Assembly: GCF_003130795.1 (NCBI RefSeq)
Contig: NZ_CP029353.1
Coordinates: forward strand, 1,751,501 to 1,815,500
Origin: Azospirillum thermophilum
Lineage (GTDB): Bacteria > Pseudomonadota > Alphaproteobacteria > Azospirillales > Azospirillaceae
Reading direction: 5' to 3'
DNA: 64,000 nt
Every line of letters starts with the position of its first letter. Position 1 is the stretch's first letter. This document shows positions 11,733 to 23,813 of the stretch, piece by piece. The notes beneath the pieces are model-generated. The model was not told the origin of the DNA. It saw only the letters and a list, made by a program, of their open reading frames with translations, and ran no database searches. Made by a program: the position numbers and the translations under genes.

Positions 11733-13981
11733 TTGAGCAGCATTCCCCCAAGCCCGGCGCCTTCCCCGACAAGGAGACGGTCCTCGCCTTCATCCGCGGC
11801 AGCGCGACGCCGGTCGGCAAGCGCGAGATCGCCCGCGCCTTCAAGCTGTCCGGCTCCGACGACCGCGAGCGGCTGAAGGCCCTGCTGCGCGACCTCGAAG
11901 CGGACGGCGCGGTGGAGCGGGGCCGCAACAAGCGCGTCGCCCCGCCGCAGGCGCTGCCCGAGGTGGCGGTGCTGGAGATCACCGGGATCGACGCCGACGG
12001 CGAGCCGCAGGCCCGCCCGCTGACCTGGACCGGCGAGGGCACGCCGCCGCGCATCTTCCTGCTGCCGGAGCGCAAGGGGCTGCCGGCGGTGGGCGTCGGC
12101 GACAAGGTCCTGGCGAAGCTCAGCCGCATCAACGACCGGCTCTACGAGGCGCGCACACTGCGCCGCATCGAGGGGGCGGAGGGGCGCGTGCTGGGCGTCT
12201 ACCGGCCGGCCGCGGAGGGCGGCCGCATCATCCCCACCGACCGCCGCGCCAGCACCGAGTTCCTCGTGCTGCCGGCCAACCGCGGCGAGGCCGAGCCCGA
12301 CGACCTCGTGCTGGCCGACGTGCTGCCGGCCGGCCGCATGGGGCTGCCGCAGGCCCGCGTGGTGGAGCGCTTCGGCTCCATGGCCGACCCCAGGGCCATC
12401 AGCCTGATCGCCATCCACGCCCACGGCCTGCCGACCGCCTTCGCCCCGGCGGCGTTGCGGGAGGCGGAGCTGGCGGCCGTGCCGCCGCTGACCGGCCGCA
12501 CCGACCTGCGCGCCGTGCCGCTGGTCACCATCGACGGGTCCGACGCCCGCGACTTCGACGACGCGGTGTGGGCGGAGCCCGACGGGGATCCCGCCAACCC
12601 CGGCGGCTGGCACCTGCTGGTCGCCATCGCCGACGTCGCCTACTACGTCCGGCCCGGCTCGGCGCTCGACCGCGCAGCCTGCGAGCGCGGCAACTCGGTC
12701 TATTTCCCCGACCGCGTCGTGCCGATGCTGCCGGAGGCGCTGTCCAACGGCCTCTGCTCGCTGCGGCCGGGGGAGGACCGCGCCTGCCTCGGCTTCCATC
12801 TGTGGATCGACGCCAGGGGCAGCCTGATCCGCCACCGCATCGTGCGCGGCCTGATGCGTTCCGCCGCCCGGCTGACCTACGAGCAGGTGCAGGCGGTGCG
12901 CGACGGCCGCCCCGACGACGCCACCGGGCCGCTGTTGGACACGGTGATCGCCCCGCTCTACGGCGCCTTCGCCTGCCTGTGGCAGGCCCGGCAGCGGCGC
13001 GGCACGCTCGACCTCGACCTGCCGGAGCGCAAGGTCCGGCTCGACGGGCGCGGGCGCGTCGCCGACATCGGCGTCCGCCAGCGGCTCGACAGCCACCGGC
13101 TGATCGAGGAGTTCATGATCGCGGCCAACGTGGCGGCGGCGGAGAGCCTGGAGACGCTCGCCATGCCCGGCCTCTACCGCATCCACGACCAGCCCTCCCC
13201 CGCCAAGCTGGAGGCGCTGCGCAGCTTCCTCGCCGGCATCGGCCAGCCCTTCGCCAAGGGGCAGGTGATCAGGCCGGAGCATTTCACGCGGCTGCTGGAG
13301 CGCACCGCCGGCACGTCCGACAGCCATCTGGTGAGCGAGGTGGTGCTGCGCACCCAGGCACAGGCCGAATATGCCCCGGGCAACATCGGGCATTTCGGGC
13401 TGGCGCTGACCCGCTATGCCCACTTCACCTCGCCGATCCGCCGCTACGCCGACCTGATCGTCCACCGCGCCCTGATCCGCGCCCACAGTCTCGGCGTCGG
13501 CGGGCTGGACGACGCGGCGATGGCGAAGCTGGAGGAGATCGGCGAGCACATCTCCAAGACCGAACGCCGGGCCGCGGCGGCGGAGCGCGACGCGGTGGAC
13601 CGCTTCACCGCCGCCTTCCTGGCCGACCGCGTCGGCTGTACCTTCAGCGGCCGGATCAGCGGCGTCTCCCGCTTCGGGCTGTTCGTCCGGCTGGACGAGA
13701 GCGGCGCCGACGGGCTGGTGCCCGCCAGCACCCTGCCCGACGACCGGTACGAGCATGACGAGGCCGCGCATACGCTGGTCGGCCAGCGGCACGGCCGTAC
13801 GTTCCGCCTCGGCGGCGCCGTGACGGTGACGCTGGTCGAGGCCGACCCGATCACCGGAAGCACGCTGCTGGTGCTGCACCGGGAGGGGCAGGCGGACCCA
13901 ACGTTGCAGATCGGCCACAGTGGCGGCGACCACCCCGGTGGCCCGGACTCAGGGCGGCGGAAGCGCAGGCGTGGCCGCTAG
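11733..13981 (+). CDS. rnr: Ribonuclease R, probable one-base error near the 5' end
   Basis: 3'-5' exoribonuclease of the RNB family. Domains: N-terminal winged helix (TVLAFIRGSATPVGKREIARAF), cold-shock OB folds, the RNB catalytic core with DARDFDDAVW near residue 275 holding the metal-binding aspartates, and a C-terminal S1 domain (GCTFSGRISGVSRFGLFVRL) with a basic tail (RRKRRRGR). The catalytic frame is open upstream to a stop near 11709 but contains no ATG, GTG or TTG before GTG 11912, which would delete the winged helix. If one C is added to the C5 run 11745-11749, TTG 11733 starts MSSIPPKPGAFPDKE and a 749-aa protein of normal length results. The start is therefore provisional. Confidence 0.85.
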
Positions 13982-14131
13982 GACACAGTGGTCGAATTTC
14001 GCAACAAAGCCCGGCTTCCCTGCTTTTTGTCCCGCTCGCGGTGCGAACCAAGGTGCTATTCCTTACCTATATGGGATCGGGTCAATCCCTTCCGATCCCG
14101 ACAGAGGGAAGGAGGCCGCGGGTTCTCTTCC

Positions 14132-15721
14132 ATGGCCATGAGTGATCGCCACGCCTCGCTGCGCGCCGCCCTGCGGCGCTGTGTGGCCGCCCCGCTGGCG
14201 GTCGCCTTCCTCGCCTTCGGTACGGCATCGGGCGAGCCGTCCCGCGCTTTCGCCGCCGCCCCGTCCTTCGTCAGCGAGCAGGTGTTCAGCGTCGGCTTCG
14301 GCAAGATCGCCGAGGTGTACCTGCTCCCCGTCGCCATCGACCAGCTCGCGCTCGACGGGCTCAAGGGCCTGACCGGCATCGACCCCAGCGTGAAGGTGGA
14401 GCGCGACGGTTCCACCGTACGCCTGTACGTGTCCGGCACCCTGACCGCCGAGTTCGGCGCCGCCGCCGGCAACGACCCCGGCGCCTGGGCCGCCCTCACC
14501 ACCCGCGTGATCGACCGGGCGCGGCTCTACGCCCCCGTCCTCGGCCAGGCGACGCCGGAGCGCATCTACCAGGTCGTCTTCGACGGCGTGACCAGCGGCC
14601 TCGACGGCTATTCCCGCTATACCGGACTGCAGCGCGCCACCACCGAGCGGGCGCAGCGCGAAGGCTATGGCGGCATCGGCATCTCGCTGGAGATCGTCAA
14701 CGGCCGCACCCTGATCCGCGACGTGCTGCCGCGCGGCCCGGCCGACCGCTCCGGCGTCCGCGACGGCGACCAGCTCCTCGCCATCGACGGCGACCTGACC
14801 ACCCGGCTGGGCGAGGGCGAGATGCGCGACCGGCTGCGCGGCCCCACCGGCTCGGTCGTAACGGTCACGCTGGCGCGCGACGGCTCCGCCCCGCGGCGCA
14901 TCCCGGTGCGGCGCGAGCGCGTGGTTCCCGGCACCGTCAGCGCCTCGGCGGTCGATCAGGTCGGCGTGCTGAAGGTCGACCGCTTCAACGCCACCACCGC
15001 CTCCACCCTGCGGGACTCGGTCGCCTCGCTGCGCCAGGGTGCCGGCAAGGCCGGCCTGCGCGGCTATGTGCTCGACCTGCGCGGCAATCCCGGCGGCCTG
15101 CTCGACCAGGCGGTCGCGGTGGCCGACCTCTTCATGCGGCGCGGCCGGATCATCTCGACCGAGGGACGCCATCCCGACAGCCGCCAGCGCATCGAGGCGA
15201 CGCCGGACGACATCATCGACGGGCAGCCGCTGGTCGTGCTGGTCGACGGCCGCTCCGCCTCCTCGGCGGAGGTCGTCGCCGCCGCCCTGCAGGATTCCGG
15301 GCGGGCGGTGGTGGTCGGCGCCTCCTCCTACGGCAAGGGCAGCGTCCAGACGGTGACCCGCCTGCCGAACGACGGCGAGCTGTTCCTGACCTGGAGCCGG
15401 ATCTACACCCCCGCCGGCTATACCCTGCACCGCCAGGGCGTGCAGCCGACCATCTGCACCAGCCGCGCCGGGCAGGAGGATGCCGCCGCCCTGCTGTCCG
15501 ACCTGCGCAACGGCCGCGCCATCTCCATGTCGCAGCTCGTCGGCTGGCGCGCCCGCGCGGCCGATGACGAACAGGCGCTGGCCCGCCTGCGCGAGACCTG
15601 CCCCTGGAAGGAACATGAACCGGAACTGGACCTCAAAGTCGCGCTGATGCTGTTGGCCGAACCGGGTCTTTACCAGCGGGCCGCCGCTCTTTCCGTCGTC
15701 AACACGGTGGCGGAGCGTTGA
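14132..15721 (+). CDS. S41-family periplasmic processing protease (CtpA-like) with PDZ domain
   Basis: A 529-aa exported serine protease. A signal peptide (LAVAFLAFGTASGEPSRAFA) is followed by an N-terminal domain, a PDZ domain (EGYGGIGISLEIVNGRTLI, then PADRSGVRDGDQLLAIDG), and the S41 tail-specific protease core with YVLDLRGNPGGLLDQAV, the catalytic Ser in DGRSASSAEV near residue 375 and the catalytic Lys in YGKGSVQ about 25 residues later. ATG 14132 begins MAMSDRH; ATG 14138 is an alternative. Such proteases trim periplasmic or envelope proteins. It lies downstream of rnr and upstream of rpmG; a palindrome (15758-15772) follows its stop. Confidence 0.87.
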   Translation: MAMSDRHASLRAALRRCVAAPLAVAFLAFGTASGEPSRAFAAAPSFVSEQVFSVGFGKIAEVYLLPVAIDQLALDGLKGLTGIDPSVKVERDGSTVRLYVSGTLTAEFGAAAGNDPGAWAALTTRVIDRARLYAPVLGQATPERIYQVVFDGVTSGLDGYSRYTGLQRATTERAQREGYGGIGISLEIVNGRTLIRDVLPRGPADRSGVRDGDQLLAIDGDLTTRLGEGEMRDRLRGPTGSVVTVTLARDGSAPRRIPVRRERVVPGTVSASAVDQVGVLKVDRFNATTASTLRDSVASLRQGAGKAGLRGYVLDLRGNPGGLLDQAVAVADLFMRRGRIISTEGRHPDSRQRIEATPDDIIDGQPLVVLVDGRSASSAEVVAAALQDSGRAVVVGASSYGKGSVQTVTRLPNDGELFLTWSRIYTPAGYTLHRQGVQPTICTSRAGQEDAAALLSDLRNGRAISMSQLVGWRARAADDEQALARLRETCPWKEHEPELDLKVALMLLAEPGLYQRAAALSVVNTVAER

Positions 15722-15757
15722 GTCGCCTATAGCGGGCTCTATTGCGTCCGGGGCCCC

Positions 15758-15772
15758 GATCGTGACACGATC
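15758..15772. repeat. 15-bp perfect palindrome between the S41 protease and rpmG
   Basis: gatcgtg-a-cacgatc. It lies 36 bp after the protease stop and 28 bp before the rpmG -35 box. It could be an operator or a small hairpin; the one-base centre fits a protein-binding dyad better than an RNA loop. Confidence 0.55.
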
Positions 15773-15799
15773 TTGTCCCCGCCGGCGGGTTCTTCACAC

Positions 15800-15827
15800 T
15801 TGACATGGCGGCGGCAAACGGTATGTT
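15800..15827 (+). promoter_or_regulatory. Probable sigma70 promoter of rpmG
   Basis: TTGACA at 15800-15805 and TATGTT at 15822-15827 with a 16-bp spacer, 63 bp upstream of the rpmG start. The -35 box is perfect and the -10 box keeps the key bases T-A-x-x-x-T. Confidence 0.65.
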
Positions 15828-15890
15828 CACGCGTCACGACGCCGCCCCGCCGGGCTGGCGGGTCACGGATTTTTTGTCGGGATTGAGATC

Positions 15891-16058
15891 ATGGCCAAGC
15901 AGAACACCGTCCTCATCAAGCTGGTGAGCACGGCCGATACCGGTTTCTTCTACGTGAAGAAGAAGAACCCGAAGAAGACCACCGAGAAGCTGTCGTTCCG
16001 CAAGTACGACCCGGTGGCGCGCAAGCACGTGGAGTTCAAGGAAGCCAAGATCAAGTAA
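15891..16058 (+). CDS. rpmG: 50S ribosomal protein L33
   Basis: A 55-aa basic ribosomal protein: [20 protein letters not shown], then [21 protein letters not shown]. This is the cysteine-free alphaproteobacterial form of L33, which lacks the CxxC zinc knuckles found in other versions, so expression under zinc starvation is not implied. The gene has its own promoter upstream and a strong hairpin terminator 22 bp downstream, so it is a single-gene unit. Confidence 0.97.
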   Translation: MAKQNTVLIKLVSTADTGFFYVKKKNPKKTTEKLSFRKYDPVARKHVEFKEAKIK

Positions 16059-16080
16059 GGCTTCCGGAGCACCGGCAAAC

Positions 16081-16111
16081 GAAAAGGCCGCCTTTCACGG
16101 GCGGCCTTTTC
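16081..16111 (+). terminator. Rho-independent terminator after rpmG, likely bidirectional
   Basis: Perfect 12-bp stem gaaaaggccgcc (16081-16092) / ggcggccttttc (16100-16111) with a 7-nt loop. The arm ends in a T-run on each strand, so it could also stop minus-strand reading from pleD, whose stop is at 16197. Confidence 0.9.
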
Positions 16112-16196
16112 GTTTCTGACGCTTCACGTCTCGTTTTTCTTGATGCTTCACGTCCCGGTGACGTCACAAGGCCGGGCGCGCCGGGCCGGGGCCGCC

Positions 16197-17588
16197 CTAC
16201 CCTTCGATCTCCGCACGGGCGTCGGCGACGACGCAGTTGCGCCCCAGCCGCTTGGCTTCGTAGAGCGCGTCGTCGGCCCGGCGGATCAGCCCCTCGGCCG
16301 TGTCGCCCAGCCGGCCGCCGACCGAGATGCCGATCGAGACGGTGACGTTGATCTGCCCGACCTCCGCCGACACGGCGAACGGCGTCTCGGCGATGCGGTG
16401 ACGCAGCCGCTCGGCGACGATCAGGGCGGCTTCGCCGTCGGTGTCCGGCAGGATGACCACGAACTCCTCGCCGCCCAGCCGGGCGACCAGGTCGAAGGTG
16501 CGCAGGTTGCGGCTGGCGCGGGCGGACACCTCGCGCAGCACCTCGTCGCCCACCGAATGGCCGTAGCTGTCGTTGACCACCTTGAAGTGGTCGATGTCGA
16601 ACATCAGCACCGACACCGGCTTGTGGCTGTCGATCGCCCGTTCCAGCAGCCGCGGCAGATGCGCGTTGACATAGCGGCGGTTGAAGACGCCGGTCAGGCT
16701 GTCGGTCAGCGCCATCGACAGGCTGTGCTCGTAGTTGGAGCGGAGCCGTTCCTGGTAGCGCTTGCGCCGGATCTGGGTGCGGGCGCGGGCCAGCATCTCG
16801 TTCCGGTCGATCGGCTTGATCACATAGTCGTTGGCGCCGAGGTCAAGCCCCTTGGCGACATGGTTCAGATCGCCCTCGTCCACCATCAGCAGGATCGGCA
16901 CCTGCCGGGTCCGCTCGTGCGAGCGGAGCTGGGAGCACAGCCGCAGCCCATCCTCGTTCATCAGCGTCAGGCTGATGACGACAAGGTCCAGCTCGGTGTT
17001 CAGCGCCTGCTCCAGCGCCTTGGCGCAACTGTCGGAGGACAGCACCTCGTGATGGTCGCGCTCCAGCGTCTCCGCCACCTTCTCGAGGTCGAGGGCCGAA
17101 TCCTCCAGGATCAGGACGCGGGCGCGCTCATAGGATTCGTTGAGCAGCGAGCCGCTGCGCTCGATCACCCCGAACTGGCCGGAGGTCGATTCGCGCAGCC
17201 GCCACTCGTCCATCATCATCTTCAGCCGGACCAGAGAGCGCACCCGGGCGAACAGGGCGATGTCGTTGACCGGCTTGGTCAGGAAATCGTCGGCCCCCGC
17301 CTCCAGCCCGCGCACGCGGTCGGCCACGTCCGACAGGGCGGTCACCATGATGACCGGGATGTGCATGGTGGCGGGGTTGGAGCGGATGCGCTCGCACACC
17401 TCGAAACCGTCCATGCCCGGCATCATCACGTCCAGCAGAACGATGTCCGGCGCCTCGCGGTTGATCAGGTCCAGCGCCTCCGGCCCGTTGAAGGCCGTGA
17501 TCACGTTGAAGTACTCGCGCGTCAGCTTTGCCGCGAGCAGCTTCACGTTCGGCAGGACATCATCGACGACTAGGACACGCGCGGACAT
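16197..17588 (-). CDS. pleD: PleD-type response regulator / diguanylate cyclase (REC-REC-GGDEF)
   Basis: A 463-aa protein with the PleD layout. REC1 (about 1-120) has the phospho-acceptor Asp in DIVLLDVMMPGMDG. REC2 (about 155-275) reads DLVVISLTLMNEDG where the acceptor Asp should be, so it is a pseudo-receiver acting in dimerisation, as in Caulobacter PleD. The GGDEF domain (about 300-455) has an intact active site ARLGGEEF and an RxxD inhibitory site (RTFD) five residues before it, so c-di-GMP product inhibition is expected. PleD makes c-di-GMP during the swarmer-to-stalked transition. It follows divK by 43 bp on the same strand, the conserved divK-pleD operon. Confidence 0.95.
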   Translation of the reverse strand: MSARVLVVDDVLPNVKLLAAKLTREYFNVITAFNGPEALDLINREAPDIVLLDVMMPGMDGFEVCERIRSNPATMHIPVIMVTALSDVADRVRGLEAGADDFLTKPVNDIALFARVRSLVRLKMMMDEWRLRESTSGQFGVIERSGSLLNESYERARVLILEDSALDLEKVAETLERDHHEVLSSDSCAKALEQALNTELDLVVISLTLMNEDGLRLCSQLRSHERTRQVPILLMVDEGDLNHVAKGLDLGANDYVIKPIDRNEMLARARTQIRRKRYQERLRSNYEHSLSMALTDSLTGVFNRRYVNAHLPRLLERAIDSHKPVSVLMFDIDHFKVVNDSYGHSVGDEVLREVSARASRNLRTFDLVARLGGEEFVVILPDTDGEAALIVAERLRHRIAETPFAVSAEVGQINVTVSIGISVGGRLGDTAEGLIRRADDALYEAKRLGRNCVVADARAEIEG

Positions 17589-17631
17589 CTAGAACTCTGA
17601 TCCGATTCCGTGGACGACCAGGAAACCGCTG

Positions 17632-18057
17632 TCAATTCAAGAACTTCTGTACCGTTTCCAGAAATCTGGCAACCGAGATCGGCTTGGCGATGTAATCCTC
17701 GCACCCGCCCTGCCGGATCTTCTCCTCGTCCCCCTTCATGGCGAAGGCGGTCACCGCGATCACCGGGATCGACCGCAGCTCCGCATCGTCCTTCAGCCAG
17801 CGGGTGACTTCCAGACCGGAAACCTCCGGCAACTGGATGTCCATCAGGATCAGGTCCGGGCGGTGGCGCCGCGCCATGGTCATCGCCTCCATCCCGTCGC
17901 GGGTCTGCAGCGTGCCGTAGCCGTGCGCCTCCAGCAGGTCGTGGAAGAGCTTCATGTTCAGCTCGTTGTCCTCGACGATGAGGACGGTCTTTGACGCCTT
18001 GGAACCGCCGTCACCACCAGTGAGCTGCATCCCAGGGCCGCCCGCTTCCTCAGGCAT
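17632..18057 (-). CDS. divK: Single-domain response regulator DivK
   Basis: A 141-aa protein, nearly all one receiver domain: [20 protein letters not shown], acceptor Asp in [13 protein letters not shown], conserved Thr in [11 protein letters not shown] and Lys in YIAKPIS. DivK relays phosphoryl signals in the DivJ/PleC-DivL-CckA circuit that sets CtrA activity and cell polarity. It carries about 20 extra N-terminal residues ([18 protein letters not shown]) before the fold; a later start is possible. A near-consensus CtrA site lies about 100 bp upstream (18160-18174). It forms an operon with pleD. Confidence 0.93.
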   Translation of the reverse strand: MPEEAGGPGMQLTGGDGGSKASKTVLIVEDNELNMKLFHDLLEAHGYGTLQTRDGMEAMTMARRHRPDLILMDIQLPEVSGLEVTRWLKDDAELRSIPVIAVTAFAMKGDEEKIRQGGCEDYIAKPISVARFLETVQKFLN

Positions 18058-18159
18058 GGAAACCTCCCCGGGCGTCCCTCCGCCCGATTGACCGCATCGT
18101 GCCGCGGACCGGACGGCCGGGCGAATGATAAGCCTTTCAACCCTCTTACGGGTTGACGG

Positions 18160-18174
18160 TTAAATTGTCGTTAC
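18160..18174. promoter_or_regulatory. Near-consensus CtrA binding site upstream of divK
   Basis: TTAA at 18160-18163, seven bases, then TTAC at 18171-18174; the CtrA consensus is TTAA-N7-TTAA. It stands in the 250-bp gap before divK, in a GC-rich background where TTAA is uncommon. In Caulobacter divK is CtrA-controlled, so the placement makes sense; binding is inference. Confidence 0.4.
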
Positions 18175-18307
18175 CACATTCGGCGCCGCCTGGAAAGAAA
18201 AGCGAAAGGCCGGACAGCGTCGCGACAGATGATCTCACAACAGATAAGAATGCCTCGCACCGCCTACTTCCGCAGAATCCACAGCCGTGGATTTCCAATC
18301 CGCAACC

Positions 18308-20617
<2,310 letters not shown>

Positions 20618-20768
20618 TCGGGCAGGGATTCCACAGGACCAGGGATCGGACGAGGCCGCACACGGTGCGTCCGGCCCATGCAAGAGTGCCCGTCCGCGCA
20701 ACCGACGGTCAAGTCCGGGCGGGCCCGGTGCGACAGGCTGTCCTGCCTGCCGGCCGGATCTTCCCGCC

Positions 20769-21554
20769 TCAGCCGGTGCGCTGGCGCCGGGCCGGCCGGC
20801 AATGGGCGGCTTCCGGCATGCCGGCGAGGCGCTTGACCGCCGGCAGCGGCGTCACCTTGCGGCTGCTCCGCCGCCGGGCGCCCTTGTTGCCGTACATCAT
20901 GGCGTCGGCGCGCCGGATCACCTCGTCCTCGTTGTCCTCGGCGCCGTAGGGCTGGGTCCCGATGGAAAAGCGGACCGGCAGGCTGTGGCCGCCCCACTCC
21001 ACCACCTGGGCGTCGGCGATCCTCATGAGCTGGCGGGCACGGGCGAGGCCGGTCTGCACGTCGGTGTTGGTCAGCAGCACGGCGAACTCGTCGCCGCCCA
21101 GCCGGGCGACCACATCCTCCTGCCGGACATGCGACACGATCACCCGCGCCACCTGCCGCAGATAGCTGTCGCCGGCGAGATGGCCATGGGTGTCGTTGAT
21201 GGCCTTGAACCCGTCCAGGTCGATCATCACCAGCATGCCGCCGGCCGAGCCGCTGCGCCGCGCCGACGCCAGCTCGCGCCGGAAATGGCTGTAGAATCCG
21301 CGCCGGTTCAGCAGGCCGGTCAGCTCGTCGGTCATGGTCAGGCTTTCGAGATAGGCGATGCGCTCCTGCTGCTGCGCGATCGTCTCCTTCGCCTCGGCCA
21401 GCATTGCGACGGTCTCGTCGAGCAGATAGCTCTCGGTCCCCCGCAACAGACCGACACGCGACGCCAGCGCAACCGGAGTCCAGCCATTACCGCCGAACGC
21501 GGGGGTCGCGTCGGATTGGGCTTTGGCATTCATGACGGCAGCCATGGCATTCAT
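20769..21554 (-). CDS. GGDEF-domain diguanylate cyclase
   Basis: A 261-aa protein: a short N-terminal region, a coiled-coil (MLAEAKETIAQQQERIAYLES) and a GGDEF domain with TMTDELTGLLNRRGF, an intact ARLGGDEF active site near residue 155 and an RxxD inhibitory site (RQED) five residues earlier. It should make c-di-GMP from GTP. No membrane segment or sensor domain is seen; the coiled coil would dimerise it. ATG 21554 has GAGGAG upstream. It lies 151 bp upstream of the bacteriophytochrome gene on the same strand, so a light-linked c-di-GMP output is possible. Confidence 0.92.
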   Translation of the reverse strand: MNAMAAVMNAKAQSDATPAFGGNGWTPVALASRVGLLRGTESYLLDETVAMLAEAKETIAQQQERIAYLESLTMTDELTGLLNRRGFYSHFRRELASARRSGSAGGMLVMIDLDGFKAINDTHGHLAGDSYLRQVARVIVSHVRQEDVVARLGGDEFAVLLTNTDVQTGLARARQLMRIADAQVVEWGGHSLPVRFSIGTQPYGAEDNEDEVIRRADAMMYGNKGARRRSSRKVTPLPAVKRLAGMPEAAHCRPARRQRTG

Positions 21555-21747
21555 GGATCGGCTCCTCGACTGAAGAACGGAACTCTTCGTCCAGTCCTCA
21601 GCAAGCCGCGTGCCAATGACCGCCGATCAGGATTCGCCCCGATATCCGGTCCTTCGGGGCGGAAGTTTTTTCCCGGCCTCCCCGCCCGCCCGGCAGCATC
21701 TTCCCGACCGGGGAACGGGCTGCCGGGAAAAAGCGACCCGGTCCCGG

Positions 21748-22728
21748 TCAGACGACCCGGTCCGGCGGCTCGCGTCCGGCGACCAGCGCGTCGATATTGT
21801 CCAAGGCCTTGAAACCCATGGCGTTGCGCGTCTCCACCGTGGCGCTTCCCAGATGGGGCAGCAGGACGGCGTTGGACACGCCGCGGTAGTCCGGATGCAG
21901 GTCCGGCTCCCCCTCGAAGACGTCGAGGCCGGCGGCGGCAAGCTGCCCGCTGCGCAGGGCGGCAATCACTGCCCGGTCGTCCACCACCGTTCCGCGGGCG
22001 GTGTTGACGAGGATGGCGCCCCGCGGCAGCCGCGCGATGCGCTCCGCGTTCAGCCAGTGGCGGGTCTCCGCCGTCGCGGGGAAATGCAGCGACAGGAAGT
22101 CGCTGACCGGGAGCAGCTCCTCCGGGTCGGCATGGAAGACTGCGCCGTCCTCCTGGTCCGGCGGCAGGCGCCGGCGGTTGCTGTAATGGATGGTCATGCC
22201 GAAGGCGCGCGCCCGGCGGGCGACCGCCTGCCCGATCCGCCCCATGCCGAGGATGCCCAGCCGCTTGCCGCCGAGATGGGTGCCGAGGAGCTGGGTCGGC
22301 GTCCAGCCGGTCCAGGCGCCGTCGCGCACCATCCGCTCCCCTTCCGAGGCGCGGCGGGCGGCGCCCAGCATCAGCAGGAGCGCGATGTCGGCGGTGGCGT
22401 CGGTCAGCACGCCGGGCGTGTTGGCGACGATCAGCCCGCGCGCCGCCGCCGCTGCCAGATCGATATGGTCGGTGCCGACCGAGAAGGTGGCGAGGATGCG
22501 GACCGAGCCGGGCAGCGCCGCGATGGCCGCGGCGTCCATCCGGTCGCAAGCGGCGCAGAGGACGGCGACGGCGCCCTGCGCCCGCTCCGCCAGGTCGGCC
22601 GGCGACAGCGGCCGGTCCTCGGGATTGGCGCGTACCACGTAATCGCGGGCGGCGCGTTGCTCCACCGCGTCCGGCAGACGGCGCGTCAGCACCAGCACCG
22701 GCCGGCCGCCGTCAAGCGTTTGAGCCAT
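21748..22728 (-). CDS. D-isomer specific 2-hydroxyacid dehydrogenase (glyoxylate/hydroxypyruvate reductase-like)
   Basis: A 326-aa NAD(P)H-dependent enzyme. The nucleotide loop is LGILGMGRIGQAVARRA near residue 155; catalytic residues are R in ILVNTARGTVVDD, E in VFEGEPDLHPDY and H in LPHLGSATVETR. Together with FSVGTDHIDLAAAAARGLIV and NTPGVLTDATAD, this matches the glyoxylate/hydroxypyruvate reductase branch, which reduces 2-oxo acids to D-2-hydroxy acids; exact substrate is not decidable. ATG 22728 has GGGAG 7 bp upstream. It is divergent from the EipB-like gene. Confidence 0.9.
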   Translation of the reverse strand: MAQTLDGGRPVLVLTRRLPDAVEQRAARDYVVRANPEDRPLSPADLAERAQGAVAVLCAACDRMDAAAIAALPGSVRILATFSVGTDHIDLAAAAARGLIVANTPGVLTDATADIALLLMLGAARRASEGERMVRDGAWTGWTPTQLLGTHLGGKRLGILGMGRIGQAVARRARAFGMTIHYSNRRRLPPDQEDGAVFHADPEELLPVSDFLSLHFPATAETRHWLNAERIARLPRGAILVNTARGTVVDDRAVIAALRSGQLAAAGLDVFEGEPDLHPDYRGVSNAVLLPHLGSATVETRNAMGFKALDNIDALVAGREPPDRVV

Positions 22729-22849
22729 CTGTTGTCTCCCTCCCACATATGACCGCCGGGTTGGCGGGGTCTTGGCGGCAGCCCTTCCGGTCCACGGCGA
22801 AAACACCCATAATCTATTGCGAACCGACAATCACCTGTGGATCCTTCCC

Positions 22850-23683
22850 TTGTCGAACCGCCGCTCCGTCGCCCGATCCGTCCTCTGCGCGGTGACCGGC
22901 GCGCTCCTGCTGACCGTGGGCACCGTTCCGACCGCGCGGTCCGCCGATGCCGCCGCCGAGATCCTGCCGCACCGGGCGATCTACAAGATGTCGCTGCAGT
23001 CCGCCCGCAACAGCTCGAAGGTCAGCGACGTCCGCGGCCGCATGATGTTCGAATGGGCCGACGCCTGCGACGGCTGGACGACCGAGCAGCGCTTCCAGCT
23101 CCGCTTCGCCTACACCGAGGGCGAAGAGATGACCATGAACACCAACTACACGACCTGGGAGGCCAAGGACGGGCTGCGCTACCGCTTCAACGTCCGCAAG
23201 CTGATCAACGGCGAGGTCGACGACGACGTGCGGGGCGAGGCGACGCTGGCGAAGGCCGGCGGCACCGGCTCCGCCCATTTCACCAAGCCCGGCGAGCAGG
23301 ACATGGCGCTGCCCGAGGGCACCATGTTCCCCACCGCCCACACGCTGGCGATCCTCGACCATGCCCGCGCGGGCGAGCGCTTCTTCACCCGCACCATCTT
23401 CGACGGGGCCGACGCCGAGGGGCCGACCGAGGTTTCCACCGTCATCGGCCAGGGCGGCCCGGCCAAGGAGGGGGCGGAACAGCCGCTGCTGCGCGACAAG
23501 ACGGCCTGGCCGGTGCGCATGGCCTTCTTCCCCACCCAGAGCGAGGCCTCCCAGCCGGAATACGAGATGAGCCTGCGCCTGCTGCAGAACGGTGTCGCCG
23601 AGTCGATGCAGATCGACTACGGCGATTTCACCGTGAAGGCCGTGCTGGAGAAGCTGGAGGTCCTGCCGAAGCCCGGCTGCTGA
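22850..23683 (+). CDS. EipB-like periplasmic envelope protein (DUF1849)
   Basis: A 277-aa secreted protein. The signal peptide is ARSVLCAVTGALLLTVGTVP with cleavage near ARSADA. The mature part has family text: ILPHRAIYKMSL, GRMMFEWADACDGWTTEQRF, TTWEAKDGLRYRF, FTKPGEQDMALPEGTMFPTAHT. In Brucella the DUF1849 protein EipB is a beta-spiral periplasmic protein needed for envelope integrity. I prefer TTG 22850 because it starts just before the signal peptide; TTG 22772 would add 26 unconvincing residues. A tandem repeat follows the stop. Confidence 0.78.
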   Translation: MSNRRSVARSVLCAVTGALLLTVGTVPTARSADAAAEILPHRAIYKMSLQSARNSSKVSDVRGRMMFEWADACDGWTTEQRFQLRFAYTEGEEMTMNTNYTTWEAKDGLRYRFNVRKLINGEVDDDVRGEATLAKAGGTGSAHFTKPGEQDMALPEGTMFPTAHTLAILDHARAGERFFTRTIFDGADAEGPTEVSTVIGQGGPAKEGAEQPLLRDKTAWPVRMAFFPTQSEASQPEYEMSLRLLQNGVAESMQIDYGDFTVKAVLEKLEVLPKPGC

Positions 23684-23710
23684 TGATCCGGCTGCTGATG
23701 ATCCGGCTGC
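23679..23710 (+). repeat. Short tandem duplication at the end of the EipB-like gene
   Basis: The 15-bp text ctgctgatgatccgg occurs twice in a row, covering the stop codon and the bases just after it; a third partial copy follows. It looks like a recent slippage duplication and does not change the protein. Confidence 0.75.
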
Positions 23711-23813
23711 CGGGGCCGCCGCGCCCCTGCCGTTTGAGACAAAACAACCGGCGCGTCAAAGGTCCCTGGACGGGACGCCGGAAAATCTGGTAGCGGACGG
23801 TATCGGGAGGATC

